DNA from: Tribonema minus
Lineage: Eukaryota > Sar > Xanthophyceae > Tribonematales > Tribonemataceae
Direction of reading: 5' to 3'
Assembly (NCBI GenBank): GCA_017506865.1
Contig: JAFCMP010000357.1
Coordinates: 439,001 to 503,000, forward strand
DNA: 64,000 bases
Shown: one piece after another, positions 25,601 to 38,700 of the stretch
Position numbering within the stretch: position 1 is the stretch's first letter
Layout: the number at the start of each line of letters is the position of its first letter
Notes under the pieces: model-generated
Databases searched by the model: none
What the model was told of the DNA's origin: nothing
Seen by the model: only the letters and a program-made list of their open reading frames with translations
Position numbers and translations under genes: made by a program

Positions 25601-25753
25601 CAGCATTGGCCCAGTGAGCTTCCCCGCTCCATCTCCCTCTCTCTCACCACTCGCAACTAGGGAAAAAATAAAGCCGCATTTATTCCTTAACCCCCGGTAC
25701 GGTAGGTAACAGAGGGTGCCTGGCGGCCGAGCTGCACGGCCGATCTTGCTGCC
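22659..25753. other. Divergent 3.1-kb gap; no confident gene
   Basis: Lies between the starts of the minus-strand membrane protein and plus-strand eS4, so it should hold both promoters. The only frame of interest is on the minus strand at 24262-23966 (CAELYSCNLCRRVLHVD is within it), preceded by an acceptor-like GGCAG. It has no partner exon I can identify and no recognised domain. A 28-bp A/T-rich repeat (CTGATATTTATA twice) sits at 25163-25212. Confidence 0.4.
25163..25212. repeat. 28-bp A/T-rich direct repeat
   Basis: TATCAGCCTCTGATATTTAT and CATCAGCATCTGATATTTAT follow each other directly. No further copies seen nearby. Confidence 0.8.
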
Positions 25754-28700
25754 ATGGTGAGTCTTGCGTGGCTCAAAGCTTCTGCGTCTGTTCCACTACT
25801 CGACTTTGTGCGTGGCGGCTTCGGCAATAATTCAAATTCTTGAAGTTGCCAGTCCACCGATCGAGGGTCCCCTTCATTGCCAACCAGGTCCTGTTGACCC
25901 GGCTTAGAGTGGGCGTCAGCAATCCGCTGGAGTTGTTGAATCATCTCACAAGTTGCCTCGGTAGTCTCGGTGTGTTCCCTGTGTTTTCTTCAGCTGTTGA
26001 AGTGCCATTCTCTACTGTCCAAGTGGCCCAGTTTGTTCAGACCAAAGAGTGATCAGCTACAGTGCTTCTCGGCTTCCTTTTGTCACACTTACTTTTTGCT
26101 GAGTTGAAAAGGTGTGGTGAGATTGCTAGCCTAGATTGTACGAGGTCATCACAAACTCAACCAGCAGAAGCACTACAATTGTACGTCGACGATGTTGCTG
26201 TGTGCTGACGACCTGCGCTGGTGGGCCATGCTGTTGTCACCAGACAAGGGGACCAAAAAAGCACCTGAAGCGCTTGAATGCGCCCAAGCACTGGCTACTC
26301 GGCAAGCTCGAGGGCATCTGGGCACCCAAGCCATCTTGTGGTATGTGGCTGCTTCCATTTTCATGTAACCTGCTTGCACGAGCATTTCGGCATGCCTTCA
26401 CCCCACTCTCCCCCCCCCCCCCCCCTTCACACACACATGCAAGCATACCCCCTGCGCCCGTGGAGCAGGGGCTTGTCTGGTCATCACCACTTGTGCAGCC
26501 ACTGCACTTGCCAACACAACTACTTCTACATAGTTTCATGCAGCCCATCATGGGTGATGTTGACGAGGGCACCTGTAACCTGAGCTCGGCATGATGTTGA
26601 TAAGGCTGGATGTCTTGTGCCTGCACAGTAGTAGCATACGGTAGCGTCGGAAGCACCAGCCATGCGTATACATACCTGCGTCGCGCTGTCAGGCTCAGCT
26701 TATGTGGCAGGCCGTTCATGTGTACATTGTCGCACTGTCACTTCTTTGCATGGTCATGATGCCTCAATCCAGTGCGATTTGAAGGGTGACTCCCGCTGTT
26801 CTCATCACACAGAAACTACGTTCATCACCTTTTTTGTCCATGTGGCAAAATGGCACGATGGACGTATTGCTTGAGTAGATGCTGCTGCGTGGATGCGTCA
26901 CATATGTTGCGGCTCTGACTCTTGATTAGCAATGATGAGGAATGGGTGAGATTCCTCGCACCTTCCTCGCCATCTGTCTTGTGCGCTTGCAAGTGTCAAA
27001 AACATTCAAGGAATTGCTGAAGCACTGACTGCTGCTGACGTCATGGCGCCTTTTCTCCGCTATTCCTCGCTATGCCAGGCCCTCACAATGCCAGGGAGTG
27101 CTTGCCGCTGATCATCATCGTGCGCAACCGCTTGAAGTACGCGCTGACCAAGGCGGAAGCCAACATGATCTGCATGCAGAAGCACGTCAAGGTGGACGGC
27201 AAGGTCCGCACTGACCTCAACTTCCCCGCAGGCTTCATGGGTGAGTGCCATTAGCTGACACATTGCCGTACGCTGCTAATAAGGCTGGCTTTGTGGTGAC
27301 TGCAGCTGCACCAGGCTCTGTGAACCGCGAGCAGACCCTATAGCAGTGCATGCTGAACGGTGGAGTGCACTCCTGGCTTCAACTTGCAGGTGTCACATGT
27401 CGTCTGCAAAGTATGTTTCACTGCACATTGGTCAATAATTCACCTGGCCTGTCCCTATCTACTGCAGTCTTTCACCCCATGCATCAGCGCGCAAATGCAT
27501 TTACATTGTTTGACGTTCAGTGAAGCGTTTTCTGGTGTTGAAGTTACACAAGTCAACTTCTCTTTTCAGTGTACTCCAGGCGCTACTTGTCCCACATCAG
27601 AGGTGATGCATGGTGGCTCAGCCGTCATGTAGAGCAGTGCACCTCTTCTGCTTGTTGAACAGCGAAGTCACCAAATGCCTTCCTGATTTGTTGCGAAATG
27701 AACGCGCAACAAGAGAGCACACTGGACTTCAGCCCACCATAGTCTTCCTGACCCATGCACCACTTTTTGACTTGTTGTACGTATATGTTCCCCCTCTCCA
27801 CCGCACTCATGCCTCCATGCCACTGCAGACGTCATCTCCATCGAGAAGTCCGCGGACCAGTTCCGCCTGCTGTACTGCTGCAGCAGCGCTCTCCGCAATG
27901 CTCAAGCCATACCTACATACCTATGCATGTGTTTGTGCAGACGTCGTCTCCATCGAGAAGTCCGCGGACCACTTCCGGCTGCTGTACTGCTGCAGCAGCG
28001 CTTGCTGCAATGCTCAACCCATACCTACCTACCTACACCGTGCGCGCGCGCAGACGTCATCTCCATTGAGAAGTCTGCGGACCAATTCCGGCTGCTGTAC
28101 AACACCAAGGGGCGCTTTGTGCTGCACCGCGTGAAGGACGACGAGGCCAAGTACAAGCTGTGCCGCGTGCAGAAGGTCGAGGTCTCCAAGAAGAAGATCC
28201 CGTATTTGGTCACGCACGACGGGCGCACCATCCGCTACCCAGACCCCCTGGTGAAGGCATGTTTGTGTATTCTTGAAGTAACTGCGCACGTAGTACAAGG
28301 TATGCATGGTGCAGGCATTGTGCTGCGCGATCTGAACAAAAGATCTTATCATTTACGTAGTCCGTTGATGGTTTTCTCTTCCTGTTTTCTTCTAACCCTA
28401 ACCCTAACCCTCGGCACGTCAAGAGCACGCCAAGCTGTGTGGAAGAGGTTTGGAGTCAGGTGCAGGTGTTCAGTTGACTGCATTGCAAAGAGAAGCATGA
28501 CAAGTACCGGTGGAAGCTATGTGGGAGTTGCAAGAAAGGATCTATGAATCCAACAAGTGCACCTGGGGCGTGCATCAGAAATGGACCATCTGCCACCTAC
28601 TAGCAAACTGGGTTCGTGCGACCGAGTGTGCTGGTGAAGCAAGTCGCAAAAAGGCCCATATATTTGCCTCGGTGAAGGTATACATACAAGCTGCGAATTT

Positions 28701-30106
28701 AGAGCTCGCACAACATGATGCAACTAGTGATGCACAACAGGCGCATCAATGTTACGTTGACAACCGTCCAGCTCTCAGCATTCTGCTGTGCAGCCGTGCT
28801 CTGTAAGTGAATCGTCTGGCCTTCATGTCATGATGCGGACGCTTGCGCGTCATGTTCTGCAAATGAAAATCGCTTTGAAGTGGCATTCATGGCCACGTTC
28901 GTAAGTAATTGGTGCAGTATTGTGGTTGTGCCATGCCGTTCAGTAGGAGCAAGAAAGACGCATCTGCAGTTACTGAGCAAGCTCACCGTACATGACGGCG
29001 CCATCCACGAGACTGAATGCTGGCAACGGTGCACATGTGTGCCTGTATTTGTGAGCAGCTTCAAGACATGCCAGTCATCACTTCCGCCCTGAGATGTGTT
29101 ACGCTTTTTGTTGACCTGTGGGAAGTGTTATACTTTCCAATATGAAGCGCACATTTGCTGCTCACTTTTAGTGTATCAAGTGATAGCCCACGTTCTGAAG
29201 CCATTTACTCCTGGATGGCCTGTACGATGTCAAGTTGCCTGTCACCTAGGAATAGTACCACTCTCAGCGAAGACAGCTCTACACTACGGCACGCAAGTCA
29301 CAGTACGAAGGCTGAAATCAAGTGTTTGCTTTGCCGGCCTTTCTCACTTGCAAGCTCATTCAGCTCCTGAAGAGCGTCAGCCGCTGATTTGCTCAAGCCA
29401 GTGCAGCTAAAGCTACACACAATAAAAGCAGTGCTTGAGCTACACAGCATGTCAATATGCGTTTTGGTGATGGACACGACGTGTGCGTGCCTGGCGCGTG
29501 CGCGCACATTGCCCGCATGTTGCCACATAACGGCCTCTTTCAACTGGCATTTTGAATTCTCCCTCGGCGATTTGAGCTCTTGAGAAAACACATCAGGGAT
29601 GCACACTCAGCGCTTCAGCGTCTCAAGCGCGGCCGCCATCTGCACCCCAGGGCACAAGCACTGCAGCGACTTCTCAGTTCCTGTGTGCCTGTCTGCTCCG
29701 TACTCAACACCTCAATACTGCTGTCAATGCGTGTGTTCACAACTGCCCTCAATGCGTGTGTTCACCACTGCCCTGGCAGGTCAATGACTCCATCAAGGTG
29801 GACGTGGAGACGGGCAAGATGTCCGACATCTTCAAGTACGAGATAGGCAACCTCTGCATGATCTCGCGCGGGCGCAACGCCGGCCGCGTCGGCGTCATCC
29901 AGCACATCGAGCGCCACCCCGGCTCCTTCGACATTGTCACGGTCAAGGACTCCGTGGGCAACGTATTCGCAACGCGCCAGGCCAACATCTTTGTGCTGGG
30001 CGAGTCGACTCGCCCCGCCATCTCGCTGCCGCGCGGCAAGGGCGTCAAGATGACGATCCTGGAGGAGCGCGCGCAGCGCGAGAAGCGCGCCGCCAACGGC
30101 AACTGA
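25754..30106 (+). CDS. RPS4: 40S ribosomal protein S4 (eS4)
   Basis: Structural protein of the small ribosomal subunit. Five coding exons: 25754-25756 (the ATG alone), 26244-26340, 27079-27240, 28054-28256 and 29780-30106. They give 263 aa, exactly the usual length. The N-terminus reads [20 protein letters not shown], followed by the S4 RNA-binding region ([29 protein letters not shown]). Next come [20 protein letters not shown] and [19 protein letters not shown], then a KOW segment ([18 protein letters not shown]). A start exon consisting of only the ATG is also known from animal RPS4 genes. Intron 4 starts GCATGT, a GC-AG intron, because the conserved VKVND needs the AAG codon kept. Just before exon 4 the intron contains two extra copies of the exon's first about 47 nt. 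Confidence 0.97.
27829..28100 (+). repeat. Threefold tandem array of eS4 exon 4 start (112/113 bp)
   Basis: Copies start at 27829, 27941 and 28054, each right after a CAG acceptor. The first 47 nt of each upstream copy differ from the real exon at only about four positions. Between copies the intron-like part (CATACCTAC...) is also shared. Confidence 0.95.
28394..28414. repeat. Interstitial telomere-like CCCTAA tract
   Basis: About three CTAACC units within eS4 intron 4, on the plus strand as CCCTAA. Confidence 0.85.
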
Positions 30107-31364
30107 GCGCTGCTGCTGCGGCTGCGGCTGCTGCGCGAGAGCGCGCTAGAGTAGGGGTCCATGCGCAAGTGGACGCCTATTTCCTTCCCTCGTACTACCG
30201 TTGTCCGTGTCTGAGTGTGGCTGCTTTTGCGTTGCACCGTGCGCTGTGGCTGCGGTTGCCGTGATCATGTGGGCTGTTTGTGGCAAGAGTGGCGAGGGCC
30301 CTTTGCGCGTGTGATGTCAGCTGCTTTGCGCCAAGAAATCTGCGCACGTGATGGCAAGCTCTTGCACGCAGACAACAATTGGCATGGTTGCGCAGTGTGA
30401 ACAATGTGGCCACTAGTCATAATCTTCAGTCATCCTGATTTGTGATGCCACGCTTCCAACTATATGCACCATGTCCGTGCCAGGGTTAGGTGCATGGAGT
30501 AGGCGGCGATAGGTGCTGATTGCTTGAGCGTTCTTGTGCTGATGCACTTCATTTGTGCTGGGCATGAATCTTACAAGACGCAAAAAGTCCCGACGATTGA
30601 TTGACGGTGTACAGTACATGTCTTGTTGCAACATTGTTACATTACACAGTGCTAAAAAATCATCAGCTACTAGCGAACTGCATTGCCATACTTCTTCATG
30701 CATACATTTATCTCGTTGAGCGCCATTGCAAGTGACCTTGATGCATTAGAGTCAGGTCCATTGCCGAGACAGCTCTACATCAGACAGCATCTGATAATGG
30801 CCTTCTCATTCACAGCACCTGACGGCAAAAAAAAAAGTACTCAGATTTGCTGAGCATCACCGATTTCCAACTTTTTTTTCTGGTTTAATCGCTCGTGTCC
30901 ACTCCCAGCTGTCAACCCCTCGACAACAACACCAGGTGCGTCATGGGTGGCAGAGACTGCGTGAGGCTGGTAGGAGCATGTCAGGCGCCCCGGCGGACCG
31001 CTGGGCTCGCAGCTGGCCGGTGGTGGGCTGAGTGTGGACACTGCGAACGTGTGGCCTTCAGAGGTCGGAGTGGAGCTGGCGACGAGCAGCGCACGATGGC
31101 GGCGTGCGAGTTGAATTTTTCTGTAGTGGTTTGTTGGCAGTGGTGGCAGGCATGGAAGTCATGCTCTCTAGGCAGCTGGCGCGCGTGCTGTGTGCTGGAT
31201 GCCCCTGGCAGGTGGCGGGAGGGCACATGTGCGGAATCTTTGGCTGAGCGGAGCAACGCTGGCACTCTCACACTCCCTCGTTTGGCCAGCATCCGCTTGA
31301 ACAGGTTGCAACACTACTCTGGCTGACCTCTGCTGCCTGCTTCTTGCTCTCGTCTGCAGGCACC
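30107..31364. other. Gap between eS4 and EF-1alpha (3' UTR, promoter, probable 5' UTR intron)
   Basis: No conserved coding sequence. A pyrimidine-rich CTCTCGTCTGCAG ends five bases before the EF-1alpha ATG, which looks like the acceptor of a 5' UTR intron, a common arrangement in this gene family. Confidence 0.5.
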
Positions 31365-33881
31365 ATGGGCAAGGAGAAGGTCCACATCAACCTGGTGGTC
31401 ATCGGGCACGTGGACGCCGGTAAGTCCACCACCACTGGCCACTTGATCTACAAGTGCGGTGGCATCGACAAGCGTACCATCGAGAAGTTCGAGAAGGAGG
31501 CTGCCGAGCTCGGCAAGTCGTCTTTCAAGTACGCATGGGTGCTTGACAACCTCAAGGCCGAGCGCGAGCGCGGTATCACCATCGACATCGCCCTGTGGAA
31601 GTTCGAGACTCCCAAGTTCAACTACACCGTCATCGATGCCCCTGGCCACCGCGATTTCATCAAGAACATGATCACCGGCACGTCCCAGGCCGATGTTGCC
31701 ATGCTTGTCGTGGCCTCGGGCGTGGGTGAGTTCGAGGCGGGCATCTCCAAGGACGGGCAGACCCGCGAGCACGCCCTGCTCGCCTACACCCTGGGCGTGA
31801 AGCAGATGATCGTGTGCATCAACAAGATGGACGACTCCTCTGTCATGTACGGCGAGGCGCGCTACAACGAGATCAAGGAGGAGGTGACCAACTACCTGAA
31901 GAAGGTCGGTTACAAGCCCGTTAAGATCCCCTTCGTCCCCATCTCTGGCTGGGCGGGCGACAACATGATCGAGCGCTCTGAGAACATGCCCTGGTACAAG
32001 GGCCCCTTCCTGCTGGAGGCGCTGGACAGCTGCATGCCCCCCAAGCGCCCCACGGACAAGCCCCTGCGCCTGCCCCTCCAGGTACAGAAAGCAAGCCTCG
32101 TATACACCTGTCTATTCGTGGTTGTTGGCAGGTTGTTTAAGTTATCTAGCCCTTACAGTCTGTTGTGCATGGCATGCATGACAGCTACTTGGTCGAGTGA
32201 TCTAGCCTTTAAGATCGCCTGTGTGACAGCATGCGTCACAGCAGTGGCCTTGCACTCCAATTCAGCAGCGTAGCAAGGGCAACCACACGTCAGGTTTACC
32301 AGTGCCTCATTGCCATGCTGGCCCTGCCTACATACAGCCCAATAATGCTGCTGTTAGAATTCCCCGTGGATTACACCGCTCACTTCATTTCACACACACA
32401 CTTTGTGCTCATCACGCAGGACGTGTACAAGATCGGCGGCATCGGCACTGTGCCCGTGGGCCGTGTCGAGACCGGTGTCCTCAAGCCCGGCATGGTGGTC
32501 GTCTTCGCGCCCACCGGCGTGACCACTGAGGTCAAGTCCGTTGAGATGCACCACGAGTCGATGGCGGAGGCTCTGCCCGGGGACAACGTTGGCTTCAACG
32601 TGAAGAACGTGTCCGTCAAGGACATCCGCCGCGGCAACGTGGCGGGTGACTCCAAGAATGACCCCCCTGTGGGCGCCGCCAACTTCCACGCGCAGGTACA
32701 GTGTTTAATTTCTTGTGGATTGTGAGCTTAGGCAGGATGTCGATTTTGTTACATGGGTTTCTGAGGTTTTTGATGTTTTCAAGTCAGTTCTCTTGACTTC
32801 TACTTCGTTGACCAACCTGTTTACAGCACCTGTTTGTCTGTCATCTGCCATGTTGGAGTAGGGTGCAGTTCTCTTCTTTTATTTGCTTGTATATATCTGT
32901 GATTGTGTGTTCCCCTGCCTGCTACATTGCTATGTACGTCTTAAGCATTGAGATCACCATAAATTGCAGTGGCATGCTCATTTTCACCTATGGCTCACGT
33001 GAATGTCAGCTGTGTCTGCCTGAGCCGCTGCGTCCCTGCTGACACTTGAACTTCAACGCTCAACGTCTCTGCAGGTCATCGTGATGAACCACCCCGGCCA
33101 GATCGGCAACGGCTACTCGCCCGTGCTCGACTGCCACACGGCGCACGTCGCGTGCAAGTTCGCGCACATCACCCAGAAGATGGACCGCCGTTCCGGCAAG
33201 GTCATGGAGGAGAACCCCAAGTTCATCAAGAACGGCGACGCCGCGATGGTGACCCTGGAGCCCTCCAAGCCCCTGTGCGTGGAGTCCTTCAGCGACTACC
33301 CGCCCCTGGGCCGTTTCGCTGTGCGCGACATGAGGCAGACGGTGGCGGTGGGCGTCATCAAGTCCGTGGAGAAGAAGGTGGAGGCGGCCAAGGGTGAGTG
33401 TTGATTTGACTCGGCGCCGCTGCCTTGTGTCAGTGGCTTGATGAGTGAATGTTTGTGCTTGAGAGGTCCTGTAAGAGCTGCTGGAGGCAGTGAGTACTCC
33501 TGTGCCTTTCGTTTTTAAAGTCTGTTGGGTGTCGTTTGTCATCAGGGTATGCTGAAACATGCTGGTGCAGAGAAGCATCTGGAAGTTGTCTGGCGCATGT
33601 GCATGTTGTGAATAGCAGATACATTGCTTCTTAGCTGACTGAAGCACAGCGCTTGGCTTTGAAGGGGACCAAAGCTGTGGTCGCTGCATCTGCCCTGCTA
33701 TTGAAGTATGATCGGAGACTCTCTGGCAAGTTGAACTCTCTGATAGATTCATAGTGGAAAGGTTGGGCGTGATGCAAAGGCAGTTCATCTTGCAGCTGCA
33801 GTGTCTTGACAGTAACTTCATGTCTCATGTTCTCATACACTTCCTCTTTCAACTCCTTTCACAGGCGCCAAGAAGAAGTAG
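31365..33881 (+). CDS. EEF1A: Translation elongation factor 1-alpha (EF-1alpha, canonical, not EFL)
   Basis: GTPase that delivers aminoacyl-tRNA to the ribosome. Exons 31365-32081, 32420-32695, 33075-33393 and 33865-33881 (phases 0, 0, 1) give 442 aa, slightly shorter than the usual 449-460. G1 is GHVDAGKS at residues 14-21, the switch region has GITID, G3 is DAPGH at 91-95, G4 is NKMD at 153-156. The domain II start [17 protein letters not shown] and domain [20 protein letters not shown] follow, and the protein ends KGAKKK. The last coding exon is only 17 nt. Wording such as [20 protein letters not shown] and [18 protein letters not shown] is close to what I remember of stramenopile EF-1alpha. 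Codon use is strongly C/G-ending, fitting high expression. Confidence 0.97.
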
Positions 33882-35704
33882 ACGTCCGCGCCCGCTCCGC
33901 TGCCCGCCTGCCCCGGCGGCGGCAGCGGCGGCGCGCCGCACACTGCCGCGCCGCCGCTGCCGCCCCCCCGTGTTCTCATGGCGCTGTGGTGCGATAGCGC
34001 GCGCCGGCGAGAGCTGTCCGCACTATGTTGGTGGCACTGGTGGCTGAGAATACGTGGGAGTGGGCAGGTTGGCGCGGCGGGGGCGGGGTCGGGGTTACTT
34101 CACATGCGAAGTTGCGAGGCGGCAGGGGGTGGAGGGGGCATGCTGCTGCCGAGCGCTGCCGCATGATGGTGGGGCCATGTTCTCGCCTGGTGCTGTTGTC
34201 GGCTCTGTCACGTAAATGAGGAGGTCGGGTGTCCACGCGAAGAGCTGTTATGGTATACCTGTCTGCTTGCCCTGGCTGTGGAAGTACGCGCTGAGTGGTG
34301 GCTGTACGTTGCATTGGTATGCTTGCTTATCTGTTTGCACTGGCTGTGCAAATACGCGTCGAGTGGTGGCTGTATGTTGCTTTGTGAGCATGCCTGCTTG
34401 CCCTGCTGCGCTAACAGCTTGTTAAGTGTGCAGGTGTGAGTCACCAGCTTGCATCATATCATGCTTTGCAACGGTTTGTAGCGACAAGTGAATTGCTATG
34501 ATTGTACTTCAGAAATATTCAGTTTTGCCACTGTGTTTGCTTGCTTCGAAAATCTGTGTCAAAGGCGTACTCATTCGTTTGTGCTACAGCATGCTACATG
34601 TTGGTACATGGTATCTTTGAGAGACACTTGTGCATTTATAGTTGGTGATAATGCTTGAACTGATCTTCGAATTGCGTTGCATGCATTTGCCTGTGGCACT
34701 CAGTGACGTACACCTTTCCTCACAGAGGCGCTTTGTGGAAACTGACATGTGTTGCAGGCTTCGTCTTGGTACATAAGTAATGATGCCATGCGTTTATCTT
34801 GTGCACTGCGGTTGGTTTTCAAGATCTGATGGTATGTACAATGCATGTCGCGGGGCACCATGTCCCACAACATCGTCATGAACAATATCGCCATGCCTCA
34901 TGTGTGTACGCTCGCTGACTCTTGGGGAAGGGGGGTACATGCTATAGTTCAGCGTACATGTACAATCGCCCTGGCGCGCTTACGCTCGGCACTGTCGGCA
35001 GCGCTCCACATGGCGTACTCTGGCCGTGTCATGACACACCTGGCAGAATCCAGGGGGAGGGGGCACATGGAGGAGGACGTAGGGGAGGACCCCGAGATGC
35101 CATTTGGCGGCGGCGGTGTGAGTGGTTGTCGTTGCGACACTTTCAGACTGTCATACGACATGTAGATTTTTTACAGATAGATGCCAATCATCTGGGCTCT
35201 TTCGCGCCCTGAGCGAGAATTAATAAAAAGTACAATGCTCTAGAAGTCGTTCCTATCCTGGATCAGGCATACCCTGGCAGTGCATATTTGAAGCAATCAT
35301 TTCAATCTTTGATGCTTGATGAATGTTTTAAAAAAAAAAAACCTGCATCAGAAAATGTGAGGCGTTCCGAGTTTTCGACCTCGGTTCGCTACGGTTCGGC
35401 TCGTTCCGAGGTTTCGAACTGTTGTGATATCGGCTAGCTGCGCTCGCATCAATAATTTTCCCTCGGTGACCGACGAGCAGGGGTGCGAGAGAGGAAAAGT
35501 GATCATGCGCGGTCATTGAGCCGTGCCGCTCGCCAGCGTCGCACTATCGCCATCATTGTTGCCGGCAGTAACAGCCTGGAAGGAGACGTCTCTGGAGACT
35601 AGCAGCAGCCTGCAACGCGTCACTTTCACCTGCTTAAAGCGTACCTCTTCTACGCAGCAAGAGCGTGAGACACAAGCACGGCCTGGCGGCACCGCGCGCA
35701 CTGT
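33882..35704. other. Intergenic region after EF-1alpha; no gene recognised
   Basis: Holds the EF-1alpha 3' UTR and the upstream region of the first propeller gene. A 68-bp repeat lies at 34272-34385. Near 35365-35425 there is an imperfect inverted repeat (GTTCCGAGTTTTCGACCTCGG against CCGAGGTTTCGAAC), which could form a hairpin. No tRNA fold is evident. Confidence 0.45.
34272..34385. repeat. 68-bp imperfect tandem repeat
   Basis: CTGGCTGTG...GAGTGGTGGCTGTA(C/T)GTTGC occurs twice with a period of 68 bp. Confidence 0.75.
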
Positions 35705-38700
35705 ATGAGAGAGCAGTTGGCAATATTTCTCTGCGTTCTGGTAGCCAGCACCGGTCTGTATGATGCCGGGGTGGCGGCACAGCAATATGTAGAAGTCAGC
35801 AGCAGCAGCTCGGGCATTTGGGATGCCCAAATCGATGTTCCTGCCGTCTGGCTGACTGAGCGGAGGCTGTCCGCTAGTTCCGGCGGCGGAGGAGGCGGTG
35901 GAGGGGGGTCATCCAGTGGTGGGGGTGGTGGGGGTGGCAATTCGGGCTCGAATGGTGGTGGCGGGTCGAACTCCGGAGGTGAGAGCGTGATGCCGTTGTG
36001 CCTTCGTTGTTTGTGAAAGCACGGATCCATAGGGACCGTTGCAGGTCGTGGTAATAGCACCAGCAGGGCCTCGCTGCGCATTGCGCTGGTTATCTGGTTT
36101 CATTTCCGCCACGCCTCTGCGAGGCGAGTGCTGGTGGTTGTGAACACAGGAAGGAGCATGCAGGAGCATGCCTTTGAGCTTGGCATGGCTGTAGTGCGGC
36201 TCAGGCTTCAAGGAGTTCAGCGCGTCCTTACACCTGTCACGGTTGATGTTGCTCGGCCAGACTCCATCATTTGATGAAGGTGAAAGTAGTATCAGCTAGC
36301 TCACACGAAGCTAGCTGTTGCTGCTCAATCAGCAACTGCCTTGCATCAAGAGCAGTCAACAACCTCTTGTCCAACGCTTGTTCAGCAATGCCTGCACGGC
36401 GCCTGCACACCATAGCCGTAGGTAGGACAGTGAAGCAGAAGCTGGACATTACACTTGCAGTGGTGCGCACATTGCAGCTGCCATGAGTTGTGTACGCAGG
36501 GCAATGGTGATTGTTGTACACAGCGCACACTGTACGTCCCCAGCAATTGTCTCTTGTTGATTGCCTAGTGCCCAGTAAGCAATCAGAACCTCACAAAAGT
36601 TGCGTGTTGTTGGGATGCGTTGCTGTTTTGAATGCATGTGCTGCATCTGCTTTGCGTCTGTGACCCCAGGCCCTGGTTCAGCATCCCACAACGTAACCGC
36701 AATTAATTTCGCAGGGCGTACATCACTATATCGCACCCTCCGTACTCAGCTATGCGCAGAAGGTGGAGCACTCGAGCTAAATTCATGCTTCGGCTCTCAT
36801 AACCTCGATTGCTATGATCCGTCACAGTCGCGTCAGATCATTCCTGCCAAGTTGCTGGCAACAGCGCACTGGCATGCGACTGTAGCGCGTCGCGCCCTCT
36901 TCCCGCCCGCCTCTTCAAATCACCGTTCGAATGCGTGTACATTAGCAGTCAGGGTGCCAGCAGCCACAGCGTGCATATCCTTGACACCTCATCCCCCCCC
37001 CCCCCCTATATGCCAAAGCGTTCCTTCTGCTGCGGCGCAAGTGTCGTCCACGCATTTTCGGCCTTCCCGTCACAGGTTCAACAACTGACCTGCCTCCTTA
37101 GGGTAACTCCAATCTCATACAAACCCTTGTTATTACCCTCACGTCCGAGCACACAACTGTCCGCTCACTCATACCTAACTCTCCGCATGCTCTACTTCAA
37201 CTGCTGCTGGGCCACACAGGTGACCCCGCCCCCCCTCCAGTGGTCCCCGCCCCCCCTCCTGAGACGCAACCGCCGCCGCTGCCTCAGACCGACCCCCCTG
37301 CCCCCCAGACACAACCCCCTGCGCCACAAACACAACCGCCTGTCCCGCAGACAGAGCCACCCGTCACTAATCCGCCAGTTACGGACGCGCCAGTTACGGA
37401 CGCGCCAGTTACGGACGCGCCAGTAACAGACGCGCCAGTGACGGACGCGCCAGTTACGGATGCGCCTGTGACGGATGCGCCAGTGACGCCAGCGCCTACG
37501 GCTGCGCAGACGCCTGCGCCGACAGCCGCGGTGGAGACGCCGGCTCCCACTGGTGAGTGAAACTGTTGAAGTTATGTGGTGAAGTTTCGTCATATATGGC
37601 ATCGTGAGGCGGCAGCAAGGCGAGTCGTTTGCTCTGCCATGTTGCTGCAGACTGTTGCGGTGCCTCGCAGCGGTACTCATGGTTACATACTGTTTGAATT
37701 GGTTTGTAACAGCTATGTCTACCCCTGTGTGCTCATAAATATGCTTTGTACAAACACTTCTGACATGGACGAAGCTTGCAAGCTGCGGATGAAACCAGTT
37801 TTGTTCGGATGAAACCAGTTTCGCTGCGAACAGCAATTCCCGCTTGCAAGATCATTTCCTGTGCAGCATCAATGTCTCCATCAGCGCAAGAGTGACTGAC
37901 GCGTGTGTGGGTAGTGCATGTGCGAATGTTGCTTTGTGTGTGCGATTATCAGCATGTAGGCATGCACATTGGCATGGCATCGGTGTGTCTGAGGCATTCG
38001 TGTGTCGTGTTTTATGTAGGTCTAGGTATGTATCGCCCCATGTTTATTGAGTAAACTTTTGGCAGTGCGTAGTCCAGCAACGCAGCTGTGCCCTGGACGC
38101 CTCAGGGTATGTATCGACGCCCGCCCGGAACCTAACCCTAGTCTTAACCCTAATTGTTGTCGACAGCGGCCGACACCACGCCCGCTCCAACAGCAGCCGA
38201 CACGACGCCTGCTCCAACAGGTACAGTGACTGCAGCAGACCTTTGTGTTCAGAATAATTTGTGTGTCATCGTGAGCACGAGAGTGTACCAGTGCTGCGGC
38301 GCACGCAGCGCGCAAGGTAAAGTGTGCATACGCGCGCGATTGACTGTACTCCGTGTCTATATGTTGTACGTCATAGATGTTCGTTGGGGTGTGCTGCAAG
38401 AGCGTGTCGTGTATGTGTGTATGTGTATATGTGTCTGTGTGTCGGTGTGTGAGTGACGTGTGTGTGTGTGCGTGTATGTGTGTGTGGTGTGCGTGTACAT
38501 GTGTGTGTGTGTGTGTGTATCTGCGTCTGTGAAAGTGAAAGCGAGCGAGTGCGTGCGTGGCGCTGCCGACGCTGCAGTGCACCTTCAAGTAGGCTTGGCT
38601 GTTTAACACAAGGTCATCGCTGTAGGCGCATGGCCAGGCCCCGTGTAACCCTAACCCTAAGTCTCTACTGCAATCATATTGACAGCGGCAGACACTACGC

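Noticed and set aside
35365..35425. tRNA-like or hairpin sequence with several GGTTCG strings
   Set aside because: No acceptor stem or anticodon arm can be formed. Only an imperfect inverted repeat remains.
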